Assembly (NCBI GenBank): GCA_003003925.1
Contig: PVWP01000004.1
Location: 210,153-274,152, forward strand
From: Aphanothece cf. minutissima CCALA 015
GTDB taxonomy: Bacteria > Cyanobacteriota > Cyanobacteriia > PCC-6307 > Cyanobiaceae
Reading direction: 5' to 3'
DNA length: 64,000 bases
The position numbers and the translations under genes were made by a program. The notes beneath the pieces are model-generated. The model was not told the DNA's origin and did not search any database. It was given only the letters and a program-made list of their open reading frames with translations. How positions within the stretch are numbered: position 1 is the stretch's first letter; every line of letters begins with the position of its first letter. This document shows, in pieces, positions 26,730-35,636 of this stretch.

Positions 26730-28074
26730 GGGACGCACCGGGAGCGTCGAGGCGGGCTGCCGCCGCCAGCAGGTGCTCGGCCTGGGCCCCGGTGCCCGCG
26801 GCATCGCCGGCCCCGCCGGCCCCGTCGCCGCCGGCATGGGGCCACTCGCTGCCGGGGCTGCCGTGGCGGAAGCGCAACCCCAGCAGCCGGCGCAGGTCCT
26901 CACCCCGCTGGCGGCCCAGCCAGCGGTCCAGCCGTCCGGCGGGCGCCGGCGCCGGCTCCTCCGGGGCCTGGGGCAGGGGGGGCAGGGCCGTCGCCTGATC
27001 AAGGGCCCGCCGCCAGGCGGCCAGGGAGGCCGCCCCGCTGTAGCGACGGGCCACCAGGGCGTGCCCGGCCCTGGAGAGCCGCTCCAGCAGGGCCGGATCC
27101 CGCAACCGCGCCAGTGCGCCGGCGGCGGCGTCCGCATCCCCGCAGGGGAACAGCAGGGCCGTGGCGTCCTGCTCCAGGGCCCCTTCCAGGCCCGCTCCCA
27201 CGTACCGGCTGCTCACCACCGCCATGCCGCTGGCCATGGCCTGCCAGGCCACGATCGGGCCCGTCTCCCAGGAGGAGGTGATCACCAGGGCATGGTGATG
27301 GCCGTAGACCTCCGCCGCCAGCCGGCCCTGGTCGACATGGCCGAGCATCCGCACGCAGCCCCGTTCGATCCAGGGGGCCAGGGACCGCTCCAGGGCCGGA
27401 CGCTCCTCGCCATCCCCGGCGATGCTGAGCCGGACGTCGATGCCCCGGGCCTGCAGTGCCTCCAGCAGCGGCGGCAGATCGTGCACCCGTTTCTGCTCCT
27501 GCTCCAGCCGGCCCACCCAGGCCAGCTTCAGGGTGGCGGCCGGATCGCCGTCGGGGCGTTGCCAGGGCGGCACCGGCACGCCGTAGGGGGCGTAGAGCAC
27601 CCGGGCCGGATCCATCCCGCCCCGCCTGCTCGCCAGCCGGCAGGCCAGGCGATTGGTGGCGATCACCGCGTCGATGCCGACGCCATGCCGGCGCAGGTCG
27701 TCGAAGTACTCCGCCTCGAGCGCATGCAGCGTCATCACCACCCGTCCATGGAACCGCCCCCGGCGCCGGGCCCGCCGGGCCGCCGGGTACAGATCGACGA
27801 GATTGACGCCGAGCACGAGATCCGGGTCCAGCCGCTCCAGCAGGGCGGCGATCGCACGGAGCCGGCCTTCGGCGCTGCCGCTGGGGTTGGCGATCGCCCC
27901 GGCCGCCAGGGCCGGGTAGGCCCGGGCGTAGGGGCCATGGCGGTGGTGATCCCCATCGGGCACCGCCACGGTCACCTCCAGCCCCCCCTCCCGCAGGGCC
28001 GGCACCAGGTTCGCCAGCCAGTCCTGGACGCCGCCGAGCAGGTAGGCGGAGGGGGCGAGCACCAGCACCCTCAT
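26722..28074 (-). CDS. Glycosyltransferase family 4
   Basis: 450-residue GT-B transferase: RVLVLAPSAYLLGGVQDWL at the N-terminus, donor domain with KLAWVGRLEQEQKRVHDL and LSIAGDGEERPAL, and TSSWETGPIVAWQAMASGMAVV in the EX7E position. The C-terminal tail (about 80 residues, Pro/Ala/Arg-rich) extends past the normal domain. The start at 28074 is the ATG inside an ATGA overlap with the next gene; residues before it in the open frame are a shadow. Confidence 0.88.
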   Translation of the reverse strand: MRVLVLAPSAYLLGGVQDWLANLVPALREGGLEVTVAVPDGDHHRHGPYARAYPALAAGAIANPSGSAEGRLRAIAALLERLDPDLVLGVNLVDLYPAARRARRRGRFHGRVVMTLHALEAEYFDDLRRHGVGIDAVIATNRLACRLASRRGGMDPARVLYAPYGVPVPPWQRPDGDPAATLKLAWVGRLEQEQKRVHDLPPLLEALQARGIDVRLSIAGDGEERPALERSLAPWIERGCVRMLGHVDQGRLAAEVYGHHHALVITSSWETGPIVAWQAMASGMAVVSSRYVGAGLEGALEQDATALLFPCGDADAAAGALARLRDPALLERLSRAGHALVARRYSGAASLAAWRRALDQATALPPLPQAPEEPAPAPAGRLDRWLGRQRGEDLRRLLGLRFRHGSPGSEWPHAGGDGAGGAGDAAGTGAQAEHLLAAAARLDAPGASHG

Positions 28075-28955
28075 GGCGTCCGATCCAGGTGGACGATCCC
28101 CGGTCCGTCGGCCGTCAACGGTGGCACGGCCAGGTGCGGCAGGGGGGCGACGGCCCGCACGTGGTGGCCGAGCTGGCGGATGTAGATCCCCTCCGATGCT
28201 GGGCAGCGCTCCCACTTGCGGAAGAAGCTCTCCTGGTTGGCGGAGGTGTACTTGCCCCAGACGCGCTCCGACTGGCCGTCGAAGGAGGTGGTGGCGGGCT
28301 GGTCGTTCGCATGGTGCAGGTAGGGACAGGCCACCCCTGCGATCTCGACCCCGGCCAGGCTCGCCCGGGCGGTGTAGTCCATGTCCTCGAAGCCGATGCC
28401 GCTGAAGCTCTGGTCGAAGGCGCCGATGCGCTCCCAGCAGCGCCGGCCGATGGCGAAATGGGACCAGGTGTTGTTGAGCAGGCTGAGATCCACCGATTCC
28501 CAGCCCATGGCCTCGGCCCAGCGCCGCAGGTAGGGATCGATGCGCAGATCGTCATTGAGCACCAGGGTGGTGGCTGTGGGGCTGGCCTGGAGCAGTTCGT
28601 TCCACATCTGGCAGAGCCCAACCACCCGCTCATGCAGCAGGAAGCGGCGATGGGGCGGTTCACCGCTGGCCAGCTCCCCGCAGAGCCGCTCCAGGTAGCG
28701 GCTCTGGCTGGCGGGGTCGCCGTGGCCGTTGACGGCCACAAGGATCGGCACTTCGGGGAACGTGCGCCGCAGGGAGCGGTACAGCGGACGGAAATAGGTC
28801 TCGTAGCGGGCCTCGAAGGTGGTGATCGCGATCGTGAAGCGATCGCCGAGGGGCCGCCGCGGCGGCAGCAGCACCCGCGGGATGCGGCGCCGGCCGCCGT
28901 GCACCACGGCCCGGGCGGCGAGGTAGAGGCGCAGGTTCAGGGAGGAGCGGTTCAT
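28071..28955 (-). CDS. Glycosyltransferase, GT2-like with GT7-type acceptor motif
   Basis: 294-residue GT-A-like protein: TIAITTFEARYETYFRPL, ILVAVNGHGD, TLVLNDDLRIDP as DxD-type site, then SFSGIGFEDMDYTARASL, which resembles the (W)GxExxD segment of galactosyltransferases. The N-terminus is Arg-rich. ATG start at 28955; 22 bases separate it from the next gene upstream. Donor unknown. Confidence 0.75.
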   Translation of the reverse strand: MNRSSLNLRLYLAARAVVHGGRRRIPRVLLPPRRPLGDRFTIAITTFEARYETYFRPLYRSLRRTFPEVPILVAVNGHGDPASQSRYLERLCGELASGEPPHRRFLLHERVVGLCQMWNELLQASPTATTLVLNDDLRIDPYLRRWAEAMGWESVDLSLLNNTWSHFAIGRRCWERIGAFDQSFSGIGFEDMDYTARASLAGVEIAGVACPYLHHANDQPATTSFDGQSERVWGKYTSANQESFFRKWERCPASEGIYIRQLGHHVRAVAPLPHLAVPPLTADGPGIVHLDRTP

Positions 28956-28977
28956 AGTGGCGGTGTTGGGTGCTCCC

Positions 28978-30099
28978 TCAGGCGTGCCCCAGGGCGCCGA
29001 TCGCCTCCACCAGGCCGCGGTAGCGCTCCCGGGGGCGGATGTGGTCGTGGAAGCAGCGGGCACAGTCCTCCCGGCGGGCCTCCAGGTCGGCGCCGAGGTG
29101 ATGGGCCGCCGCCAGGAAGCCGGCGCCATCGTCGACCATCACGCCGCAGCCGAAGTCCTCGACGAACTGGAAGCTGGCCTGGCGGCTGCAAATCACCGGC
29201 ACCCCCATGGCCAGGTACATGCACAGCCGGTTGGAACTGACGCCCATGGCCTGGAACTGGGGCGCCGGATTGGTGTAGACGGCCAGGCCGATGTCGTAGC
29301 CCACGGCCGATCGCCAGGCCTCCTGCCAGGACAGCCGGTCGGTTTCGATGTGGAGCCGGCCCCCCAGGCTCAGGCGCCGCAGCAGGTAGAGGGCCAGGGG
29401 ATCCACCCCCAGGGGCTGGATCACGGCGCAGAGGGCCGGATCCTCGTGCAGGGCGTCGAGCAGCCAGTCGGCGCCGGCGGTGAGGTTGAAGCCCCCGGAG
29501 ATGGCCAGGGTGAGAGCGTCCGGCGCCAGGCCCCAGCGCTGGCGGAGCTCCCGGCGCAGCCGTGGATCCCGCTCCGGCGGGTTGCGGAAACAGCCCGGGT
29601 AGACCAGCACCGGCTGGGCCGCCGGCAGGCCGGCGTACTCGCGCACCAGACCCACCCGGTGGGTGTCGTTGACGATGGTGAAGCGGGCCCGCCGGTAGGC
29701 CTGCAGACACAGCCGTTTCCAGCGTTCCGAGCGGGGCCCCCGGTAGCTGCCGGCGCGGATCTCGTCCCCAAGGATGAAGGAGGGACGGCGGTGCAGGCGG
29801 GCCAGCACTCCCACCACGGCGATCGGATCCTCGGTGGTGCCCGAGAAGCAGGCGTAGCGCCGCCAGCGGGGGCGCCAGGCCTGGGCCAGCAACCAGCGCA
29901 TCGAATAGGCCACAGGGTGGGTGCTGACCCGTTCGCCGTAGGGGGCGGTGCTGCCGCAGGGCCCGGGGGCGAAGACGTGGACGTCGTAGCCGCTCTCCAG
30001 CAGGGCGGAGATGATCGCCTCGTTGGGGGGCGAGTGCAGCAGCTCCGGCACCAGCAGGAAGTGGGCGGCGATCGGCCGTGGCGACGAGGGACCGGTCAT
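28978..30099 (-). CDS. Glycosyltransferase (GT4-like)
   Basis: 373 residues, GT-B layout. The N-terminal half has LVPELLHSPPNEAIISALL and SGYDVHVFAPGPCGS; the C-terminal half has TLAISGGFNLTAGADWLL, GYDIGLAVYTNPAPQFQAMG and SNRLCMYLAMGVPVICS, the donor-site region. The order matches transferases where EX7E is replaced by a less charged loop. Sits between two GT2-like genes with gaps of 22 and 15 bases. Confidence 0.75.
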   Translation of the reverse strand: MTGPSSPRPIAAHFLLVPELLHSPPNEAIISALLESGYDVHVFAPGPCGSTAPYGERVSTHPVAYSMRWLLAQAWRPRWRRYACFSGTTEDPIAVVGVLARLHRRPSFILGDEIRAGSYRGPRSERWKRLCLQAYRRARFTIVNDTHRVGLVREYAGLPAAQPVLVYPGCFRNPPERDPRLRRELRQRWGLAPDALTLAISGGFNLTAGADWLLDALHEDPALCAVIQPLGVDPLALYLLRRLSLGGRLHIETDRLSWQEAWRSAVGYDIGLAVYTNPAPQFQAMGVSSNRLCMYLAMGVPVICSRQASFQFVEDFGCGVMVDDGAGFLAAAHHLGADLEARREDCARCFHDHIRPRERYRGLVEAIGALGHA

Positions 30100-30114
30100 G
30101 GAGGAAGCGGTGGG

Positions 30115-30999
30115 CTAGAGGGCCCTGGGGGTGCGGGTGGTGCTCAGGTCGGTGGGCAGCTCCAGCCGGCCGGCGCCGTAGTCCTCCAGCAGCCGGTTTG
30201 TGTAGGAGCGGATGAAGTCCACCGGGAAATCCTTGCGCGCGGGGTTCGGTGCCGATTCACTCTTCTCCCGGGCGGCGATCCGGTCGTACCAGTTGTGGTA
30301 ATGGGTGATCGTGCCGTCGAGGCCGTAGAAGTTGCCGAGGCCGTAGCGCAGGTAGGCCAGCTCGTCGCTCCAGACCGCCGGTGGCGAGGCCGGCGTGAAC
30401 AGCGGTTCGCTGGCCCGGTTGGACACGTAGACGTCCATGGGCACCCAGCCGAGCTTCTGGCGCTGGAGCTCCCGCGGCAGGTGGTGGGTGATGTGGGGGC
30501 CGTGGAAGTCGACCTCGTAGCGGGGCCGCGGCAGGCGCCCCTTGCGCCGCCAGTGGAGGCGCCGGCAACGGCGGAACCGCCGGGTGTGCATCAGCAGGAA
30601 GGAGCTCTCCGGCATGCCGGCCCCGAAGGGGCGGGTGAGCGGTCCGCAGCCGATGTCCTGCGGCGACACCAGCGCCACCCCCTCCACCAGCCGGGAGCGG
30701 CACAGCGCGAACCAGTCCGGTGCCAGCAGGATCACGTCCGCATGCAGCAGCAGGGTGTAGGGGGAGCGCGATCGATTCAGCAGGGCATTGAGCGCCTCCG
30801 GCTGGCTGCAGCGGCGCTGCACCACCTCGGCCCCCCGCTGGCGGGCGATGGCCACGGATCGGTCGGTGGAGCCGTTGTCCAGCACGCAGACGTGCGTCTC
30901 CAGGCCCCGGGTGGTGGCCTGGAGGGCCTCCAGACAGTGGGGCAGGAACAGCTCGCTGTTCCAGCTGGTGATGCCGACGAAGAGTTCGGGTGTCGTCAT
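30115..30999 (-). CDS. Glycosyltransferase family 2
   Basis: 294 residues: FVGITSWNSELFLPHCL, CVLDNGSTDRSV and LLHADVILLAPDWF, the standard GT2 order, with a C-terminal substrate region (VDFHGPHITHHLPREL, WSDELAYLRYGLGNFYGLDG) not shared with its neighbours. ATG at 30999 lies in an ATGA overlap with the next GT2; residues before it in the open frame are a shadow. Confidence 0.87.
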   Translation of the reverse strand: MTTPELFVGITSWNSELFLPHCLEALQATTRGLETHVCVLDNGSTDRSVAIARQRGAEVVQRRCSQPEALNALLNRSRSPYTLLLHADVILLAPDWFALCRSRLVEGVALVSPQDIGCGPLTRPFGAGMPESSFLLMHTRRFRRCRRLHWRRKGRLPRPRYEVDFHGPHITHHLPRELQRQKLGWVPMDVYVSNRASEPLFTPASPPAVWSDELAYLRYGLGNFYGLDGTITHYHNWYDRIAAREKSESAPNPARKDFPVDFIRSYTNRLLEDYGAGRLELPTDLSTTRTPRAL

Positions 31000-31907
31000 G
31001 GTCGGGGAAGCAGCCGCAGACGACGCAGCAGCCGCACCGGCAGCTGGCGCTCCAGGGCCGAGAGCCGCTCGCCGAGGGCGGACTTCTCCGCCAGCAGCCG
31101 CTGCACCAGCCGATCCAGCGAGGCGCTCGCCCCGTAGCGGGCGTAGATGGTGGCCAGTTCGGCCGGAAACCGTTCCCCCTGGCGGCGGGTCTTCACGGTG
31201 GCGTAGTAGCGCATGGCCCCCAGTTTCTCCTGGGTGACGATGCCGGTGCAGCGCCGGGAGAAGCGCCACCAGAGGTCGTAGTCCATCAGCAGGCTGAGGG
31301 ACTCGTCCACCTGCCCGCCGGCCTCCCGCCAGAGGGAGGCACTCCAGAAGCAGCTCTGCTGCAGCAGGAAGCAGTCGTTCTCGATCGCCAGCAGGGTCTG
31401 CTCCGATCCCTCCCGGGCGGGCACGTGACGCAGGAACCGCTGGTCGGCGCTGATGATGTCGCCGCTGCCGATCACCCAGCGGCCGTCGGGATGGGCGGCG
31501 AAGGCCTCCAGCACGGTGCGGAAGGCACCGGGGAGATAGAGGTCGTCGGAGTTCAGCCAGGCCAGGATCGATCCGCTGGCCCGGCGGAAGCCCTTGTTGA
31601 GGGCGTCCGACTGGCCCCGGTCGGGCTCGCTGATCAGCACCGAGATCCAGGGGCGGTAGCGCTCCAGCACCGCCGGGGTGTCGTCGGTGCTGCCGCCGTC
31701 CACCACGATGATCTCGACGTTGTCGTAACCCTGCCAGAGGATCGACAGCAGGGTGTCCTCGATGAAGGCCCCCTGGTTGAGGGTGGGGATGACGATCGAG
31801 AACAGGGGTCGGCCAGGGTCCGTGCTGAGCCGTTCGGGCACGCTGGGCGGGTCGGCCGCGCTCCAGCCGTAGAGGGGGCGGCTGGCGGGCAGGGGCGGCT
31901 CAGCCAT
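30996..31907 (-). CDS. Glycosyltransferase family 2
   Basis: 303 residues with FSIVIPTLNQGAFIEDTL, IIVVDGGSTDDT and AWLNSDDLYLPGAF (NSDD metal site), followed by LLMDYDLWWRF, the catalytic-base region of this GT2 subgroup. A C-terminal helix with heptad-like Leu spacing (RLLAEKSALGERLSALERQL) may mediate assembly. ATGA and 8-base overlaps with its neighbours. Probably adds one hexose; donor unknown. Confidence 0.9.
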   Translation of the reverse strand: MAEPPLPASRPLYGWSAADPPSVPERLSTDPGRPLFSIVIPTLNQGAFIEDTLLSILWQGYDNVEIIVVDGGSTDDTPAVLERYRPWISVLISEPDRGQSDALNKGFRRASGSILAWLNSDDLYLPGAFRTVLEAFAAHPDGRWVIGSGDIISADQRFLRHVPAREGSEQTLLAIENDCFLLQQSCFWSASLWREAGGQVDESLSLLMDYDLWWRFSRRCTGIVTQEKLGAMRYYATVKTRRQGERFPAELATIYARYGASASLDRLVQRLLAEKSALGERLSALERQLPVRLLRRLRLLPRP

Positions 31908-33114
31908 GGTGGGGTCCGGCCGCGACGGCCCGTTCCATGCAGGCCAGCAGACGGGGGGCCACGTCGTCGATGCCGGACTCCCGCCACACCCGGGCCCGGC
32001 TGCGTTCCCCCAGCCGGCGCCGGCTCTCCGGGTCGTTGCTGAGCCGGTGCAGGGCGGTGGCGAAGGCTGCCAGGTCGAGGTACGGGACGGCCAGACCGCA
32101 GCCGTCGGCCACGAAGTCGACGATGCCGCCCCCGCCGTCGAAGCAGATGGTGGGCACGGCCGCGGCGGCGGCCTCGAGGGCCACCAGGGGATAGGGGTCC
32201 TCCCGCGACAGCAGGCCGTGGACGGCGAAGCGACCGATGACGCCGATGGCGGAGGGCCTTGGCGGCAGCAGCAGGACCCGGTGCTCGAGACCCAGCAGCT
32301 GCAGATCGCGGCGGGCCACGATCACCTCCTCCTGCCCCGGGGAGGCCCCGAGCCAGACGGCCAGGAAGGGCTGGCCGGCGAAGACCCGCTCACACTCCCG
32401 CACCAGCAGCGGGAAGAGGTCGAAACCCTTGCGGGCGATCGCCTGGCCCGCGAAGCCGAACACGAACGTGCCCGCCGCCAGGGCCGACTCCAGGGGCTCC
32501 AGGGCCGGTTCCAGTCCGGGCTCCTCCGCCAGGGGGGCCGGAGCGGGCGGCCCCTGCCCGGGGGCGGCGAAGGGAAGGAAGCCCGGAATCACCGTGCAGC
32601 GGTTGAGGGGCAGGCCGTGGTGGTTGTGCAGGGATTGCCTCACCCCCTCGGCACAGGCCACCACGACGCTGGAGAGGGCCAGCTGGCGGGCCACCGCCTC
32701 CGGGCTGCTCATGGTGGCCAGGGTGGTTTCCAGTTCGTGGACATGGCTGAGGCAGGCCGGGCGGGCCGGATCGGCACCCAGGCCCTTCAGGTGCTGGCCC
32801 AGCACCAGGGTGTTGAGGTAGATCAGCTCCGGTCGGTGCCGATGCACCGCCGCCTCCAGCAGCTCGGCCGGACTGCCGGCCCTCCCCCGCCCCAGCCGGG
32901 CGGCGACCCGCTCGCGCAGGGGCTGGAACAGGGGCCGGCTCCAGGCCTCGGTGGGCGCCAGGGCCTCGAAATCGGGCCGCAGGGGCCCATCGCTGAGCAG
33001 CACCACCGCCGGTTCGATGCCGCGCCCATGGGCCATCAGCCAGCGCAGCAGCCAGAGCAGCAGCAGCGGGGCCCCGCTGCGGGTGGCCATGTGGGAGACG
33101 AACAGCACCCTCAT
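31900..33114 (-). CDS. Glycosyltransferase family 4
   Basis: 404-residue GT-B transferase. N-terminus RVLFVSHMATRSGAPLLLL; acceptor domain ELIYLNTLVLG and LSHVHELETTL; donor domain VFGFAGQAIARKGFDLF and a C-terminal SREDPYPLVALEAAAAAVPT with the EX7E glutamates. ATGA overlap with the asparagine-synthetase-like gene upstream; the longer frame is a shadow. Confidence 0.87.
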   Translation of the reverse strand: MRVLFVSHMATRSGAPLLLLWLLRWLMAHGRGIEPAVVLLSDGPLRPDFEALAPTEAWSRPLFQPLRERVAARLGRGRAGSPAELLEAAVHRHRPELIYLNTLVLGQHLKGLGADPARPACLSHVHELETTLATMSSPEAVARQLALSSVVVACAEGVRQSLHNHHGLPLNRCTVIPGFLPFAAPGQGPPAPAPLAEEPGLEPALEPLESALAAGTFVFGFAGQAIARKGFDLFPLLVRECERVFAGQPFLAVWLGASPGQEEVIVARRDLQLLGLEHRVLLLPPRPSAIGVIGRFAVHGLLSREDPYPLVALEAAAAAVPTICFDGGGGIVDFVADGCGLAVPYLDLAAFATALHRLSNDPESRRRLGERSRARVWRESGIDDVAPRLLACMERAVAAGPHHG

Positions 33115-34661
33115 GGGGCGATCACCTGCTTCCAGACGATCAGGGTGAGCAGGAAGGCCAGGGTCCGGGTCCGGTCGGTGCCGCTGCGGTGGGCCTCCAG
33201 GATCCGCCCGACGAGCTCCGGATCCACCAGGTCGTCGATCCGTCCGGCGTTCTCGCGCAGGAAGGCATGCATCCGCGGATCGCGGTACCAGTCGGCGCTG
33301 AGGTCGTAGCTCACGTAGCGGGCCCGCCGCATCGGCGGCGTCCAGTAGAGGGGCGGCGCCTTGGGAAGCATGCGGCGGCGGTCGAAACCGTTCTCCTCCG
33401 GGAATGTCAGCAGTTCCGGGCAGTTGCGGGCGATGGCGTGGCGGTGCCAGTTGGAGCCCAGCTTCCAGCCATCGGGAAGGTTCCAGATCGCTTCGATCCA
33501 ACGGCGGTCATGGAACGGGGAGCGCCAGGCGCTGGAGGCCCGGTACATGCGGATGCCGTTGGCGTAGAAGTTCGGCACCCGCTGCTCGAAGTAGTAACGG
33601 GTGAGTCCTTCAAGGAAGCCGCCGCGGCAGAAGCCCGCCAGGCGTGCGGCCCGCCGGTGGCGGCCGTCCGGCATCAGCTCGGTGGCGAGTTCAGGGGCCA
33701 GATGCCGAAGTTCATCGGCGGAGAAACTGGGGTGCCGGTTCAGCTTCATGCCCCAGAACCGGCCCAGGGCCACCTCGGGGGCCAGGGAGGCGAAGCGGCC
33801 CAGCCAGCCGCGGTCGAAGTAGTAGGAGCGGGCGAATTCCCCCAGGGTGCCGACGAAGAAGGTGGCGTCGGCCGGGATCGCCGCCTTCAGGGGATAAAGG
33901 AAGGTGTGCCAGTGCCAGGCGGTCTTGGTGCCGTTGGTGAGGCTGGAGATGGTGGACGCGTGGGCGAAGACGTCGTCGAGCTCCAGGCTGATCAGCTGGT
34001 GGGGCAGGTCGAAGCGCTCGGCCATGCGGCGGGCCACCTGCACATCGGTCGCCTCCTCCCGTCCCATCGTGATCAGATGGGGGCGCAGGCCCTGGCGCAG
34101 CATCGACGCCAGGATCACCCGCGAATCGAACCCGCCCGACAGGGACAGATAGGGGTTCTCGCCCGCCAGCCGCAGCACCGCGGCGTTGAGGGCCTCGACG
34201 GCGTCGTCGGGGTCGGCGGGTGCCGCCGGGATCCGGTCGAGGACCGCAACGGAGGAGAGGGAGACCCTGCCGTCGGTGAAGTGGAGGATGCTGCCGGGGG
34301 GCACCCGGCGGATCGCCGGGTGGAGGGTCTGGTTGTCGGTCAGGTTCTCCAGCTGGCAGAGATCGCCGAGGGCCTGCCAGTTCCAGCGCCAGGCCAGGCC
34401 GCTGCGGTGCAGGATCTCGGCCACCCGGTCGCCATGGAAGAGGCGGCCGTCGTGCTCCAGGACGTAGTAGTGGGTCGCCCCCACCGGTGAGGTGACCACC
34501 GTCACGTCGCCGGCGTCGGTCTCGATCACCAGGGCGTACTCCCCCTGGGACTCGGCCAGGGCGCGGCTTCCCTGGCGCAGGAAGCGTCCCAGCAGCTCGG
34601 CCTCCGTGCTGTCGGCGTAGCCGATGCAGGTGAGCCGGTGGTCTCCGATCTGAATGGTCAT
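33111..34661 (-). CDS. Asparagine synthetase-like protein without N-terminal Cys nucleophile
   Basis: 516 residues. The synthetase half is clear: PP-loop SLSGGFDSRVIL (about 175-186) and the helical C-terminal domain. The N-terminal half keeps the shape of a class II glutaminase but starts MTIQIGDHRL, with no Met-Cys and none of the RLAI/NGE glutamine-site motifs, so hydrolysis of glutamine is unlikely. It may use ammonia, or act as a beta-lactam-synthetase-like or other ATP-dependent ligase on a sugar acid. Coupled by ATGA to both the GT4 and the GT8. A second, complete asnB is at 12772-14616. Confidence 0.75.
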   Translation of the reverse strand: MTIQIGDHRLTCIGYADSTEAELLGRFLRQGSRALAESQGEYALVIETDAGDVTVVTSPVGATHYYVLEHDGRLFHGDRVAEILHRSGLAWRWNWQALGDLCQLENLTDNQTLHPAIRRVPPGSILHFTDGRVSLSSVAVLDRIPAAPADPDDAVEALNAAVLRLAGENPYLSLSGGFDSRVILASMLRQGLRPHLITMGREEATDVQVARRMAERFDLPHQLISLELDDVFAHASTISSLTNGTKTAWHWHTFLYPLKAAIPADATFFVGTLGEFARSYYFDRGWLGRFASLAPEVALGRFWGMKLNRHPSFSADELRHLAPELATELMPDGRHRRAARLAGFCRGGFLEGLTRYYFEQRVPNFYANGIRMYRASSAWRSPFHDRRWIEAIWNLPDGWKLGSNWHRHAIARNCPELLTFPEENGFDRRRMLPKAPPLYWTPPMRRARYVSYDLSADWYRDPRMHAFLRENAGRIDDLVDPELVGRILEAHRSGTDRTRTLAFLLTLIVWKQVIAP

Positions 34662-35587
34662 CGGCTGCGGGGAGTCAGCCTGGCCAGCATCTCCTTGCCG
34701 GCTCGCTTGACCCGGAACCGCAGGCGGCCCAGGCGATCGCCCGGGGAAACGCTGGGGGTGCCCTCCAGGGGCAGGTGCGCCCAGGGCGTCTGCCGGCGGA
34801 TCTCCAGGTAGCGCTGGCGCCAGGGGTGGGTGCAGCGATGGTGCCAGGGCTTGGCCACGCCCGAGCCGGCGAAGTGGATCACGGCGGGGCTCGCCCGGGC
34901 CAGCTCCGCCTGCCGGCCCAGGGGGGTGTCGGCGGCGGTGTACTCGGGGTGCATCCAGAGGTGGGGCAGGGCGTTCCAGCGCCAGTCGAGGGGACGCCAG
35001 CGGGCCTCGAGCAGGGAGTTGAGCACGTCCTGGTCCCAGTGCTTGATCCGCTCGGGATGGGTGCGGGCGAACTCCAGGCCGTTGGTCAGGATGTTCTCCC
35101 GGCGCCAGCGGCCCAGATCGATGAGCATGGCGCCGGCATTGAAGACCAGGGAGCTCTCCGCCAGGCAGAGGCGGTTGCGGTCGAAGTCCTGATTGTGTTC
35201 CTCCACCGCGCCGATGCTGTTCCCTTCCAGTGACGACTCCCAGAGGTCCCGCAGCGAGTCGACCACGATCAGGTCGGAATCCAGGTAGAGGACCTTCTCG
35301 ACGGCATGGGGAAGGGCCGCCGGCAGCAGCAGCCGGAAATAGGTGGCCAGGCTGATATGACCGAAGACGGGAAAACCCGCGAGCATCTCCTCATCCAGCT
35401 GCAGGAAGGAGACCGAGGGGAGAAATTCACCGAGGTAGGCCGCCAATCGAGCTCGCTCCGCGGCATCGATGACGCCGTGGAGGATATAGACACTGAGGCT
35501 TTCTGTTGGGTTGGAGAGCTGTAGGGATTTCAGCATCACGGCGCAGTGCCGGATGTAGTTGTTGTCGATCGTGCAGGCAATGATCAT
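34658..35587 (-). CDS. Glycosyltransferase family 8
   Basis: 309 residues. IIACTIDNNYIRHCAVMLKS, LATYFRLLLP and the metal site VLYLDSDLIV, then FNAGAMLIDL and HWDQDVLN, the ordered GT8 motifs (LgtC / WaaJ-like retaining galactosyl- or glucosyltransferases). The C-terminus is basic (RVKRAGKEMLARL), suited to membrane binding. ATG at 35587; 49 bases separate it from the ABC exporter upstream, so the two may share a transcript. Confidence 0.9.
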   Translation of the reverse strand: MIIACTIDNNYIRHCAVMLKSLQLSNPTESLSVYILHGVIDAAERARLAAYLGEFLPSVSFLQLDEEMLAGFPVFGHISLATYFRLLLPAALPHAVEKVLYLDSDLIVVDSLRDLWESSLEGNSIGAVEEHNQDFDRNRLCLAESSLVFNAGAMLIDLGRWRRENILTNGLEFARTHPERIKHWDQDVLNSLLEARWRPLDWRWNALPHLWMHPEYTAADTPLGRQAELARASPAVIHFAGSGVAKPWHHRCTHPWRQRYLEIRRQTPWAHLPLEGTPSVSPGDRLGRLRFRVKRAGKEMLARLTPRSR

Positions 35588-35636
35588 GGGAAAGATGCGT
35601 GCTCCTGCAGGGTCGCCCCGGGGAATGGGAAAACCA

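Noticed and set aside
24228-27281. 1017-codon plus-strand open frame over the GT2 genes
   Set aside because: No motifs, antisense to two clear glycosyltransferase genes; a GC-driven shadow.
28957-31137. 726-codon plus-strand open frame over transferase genes
   Set aside because: Low-complexity antisense shadow of three minus-strand transferases.
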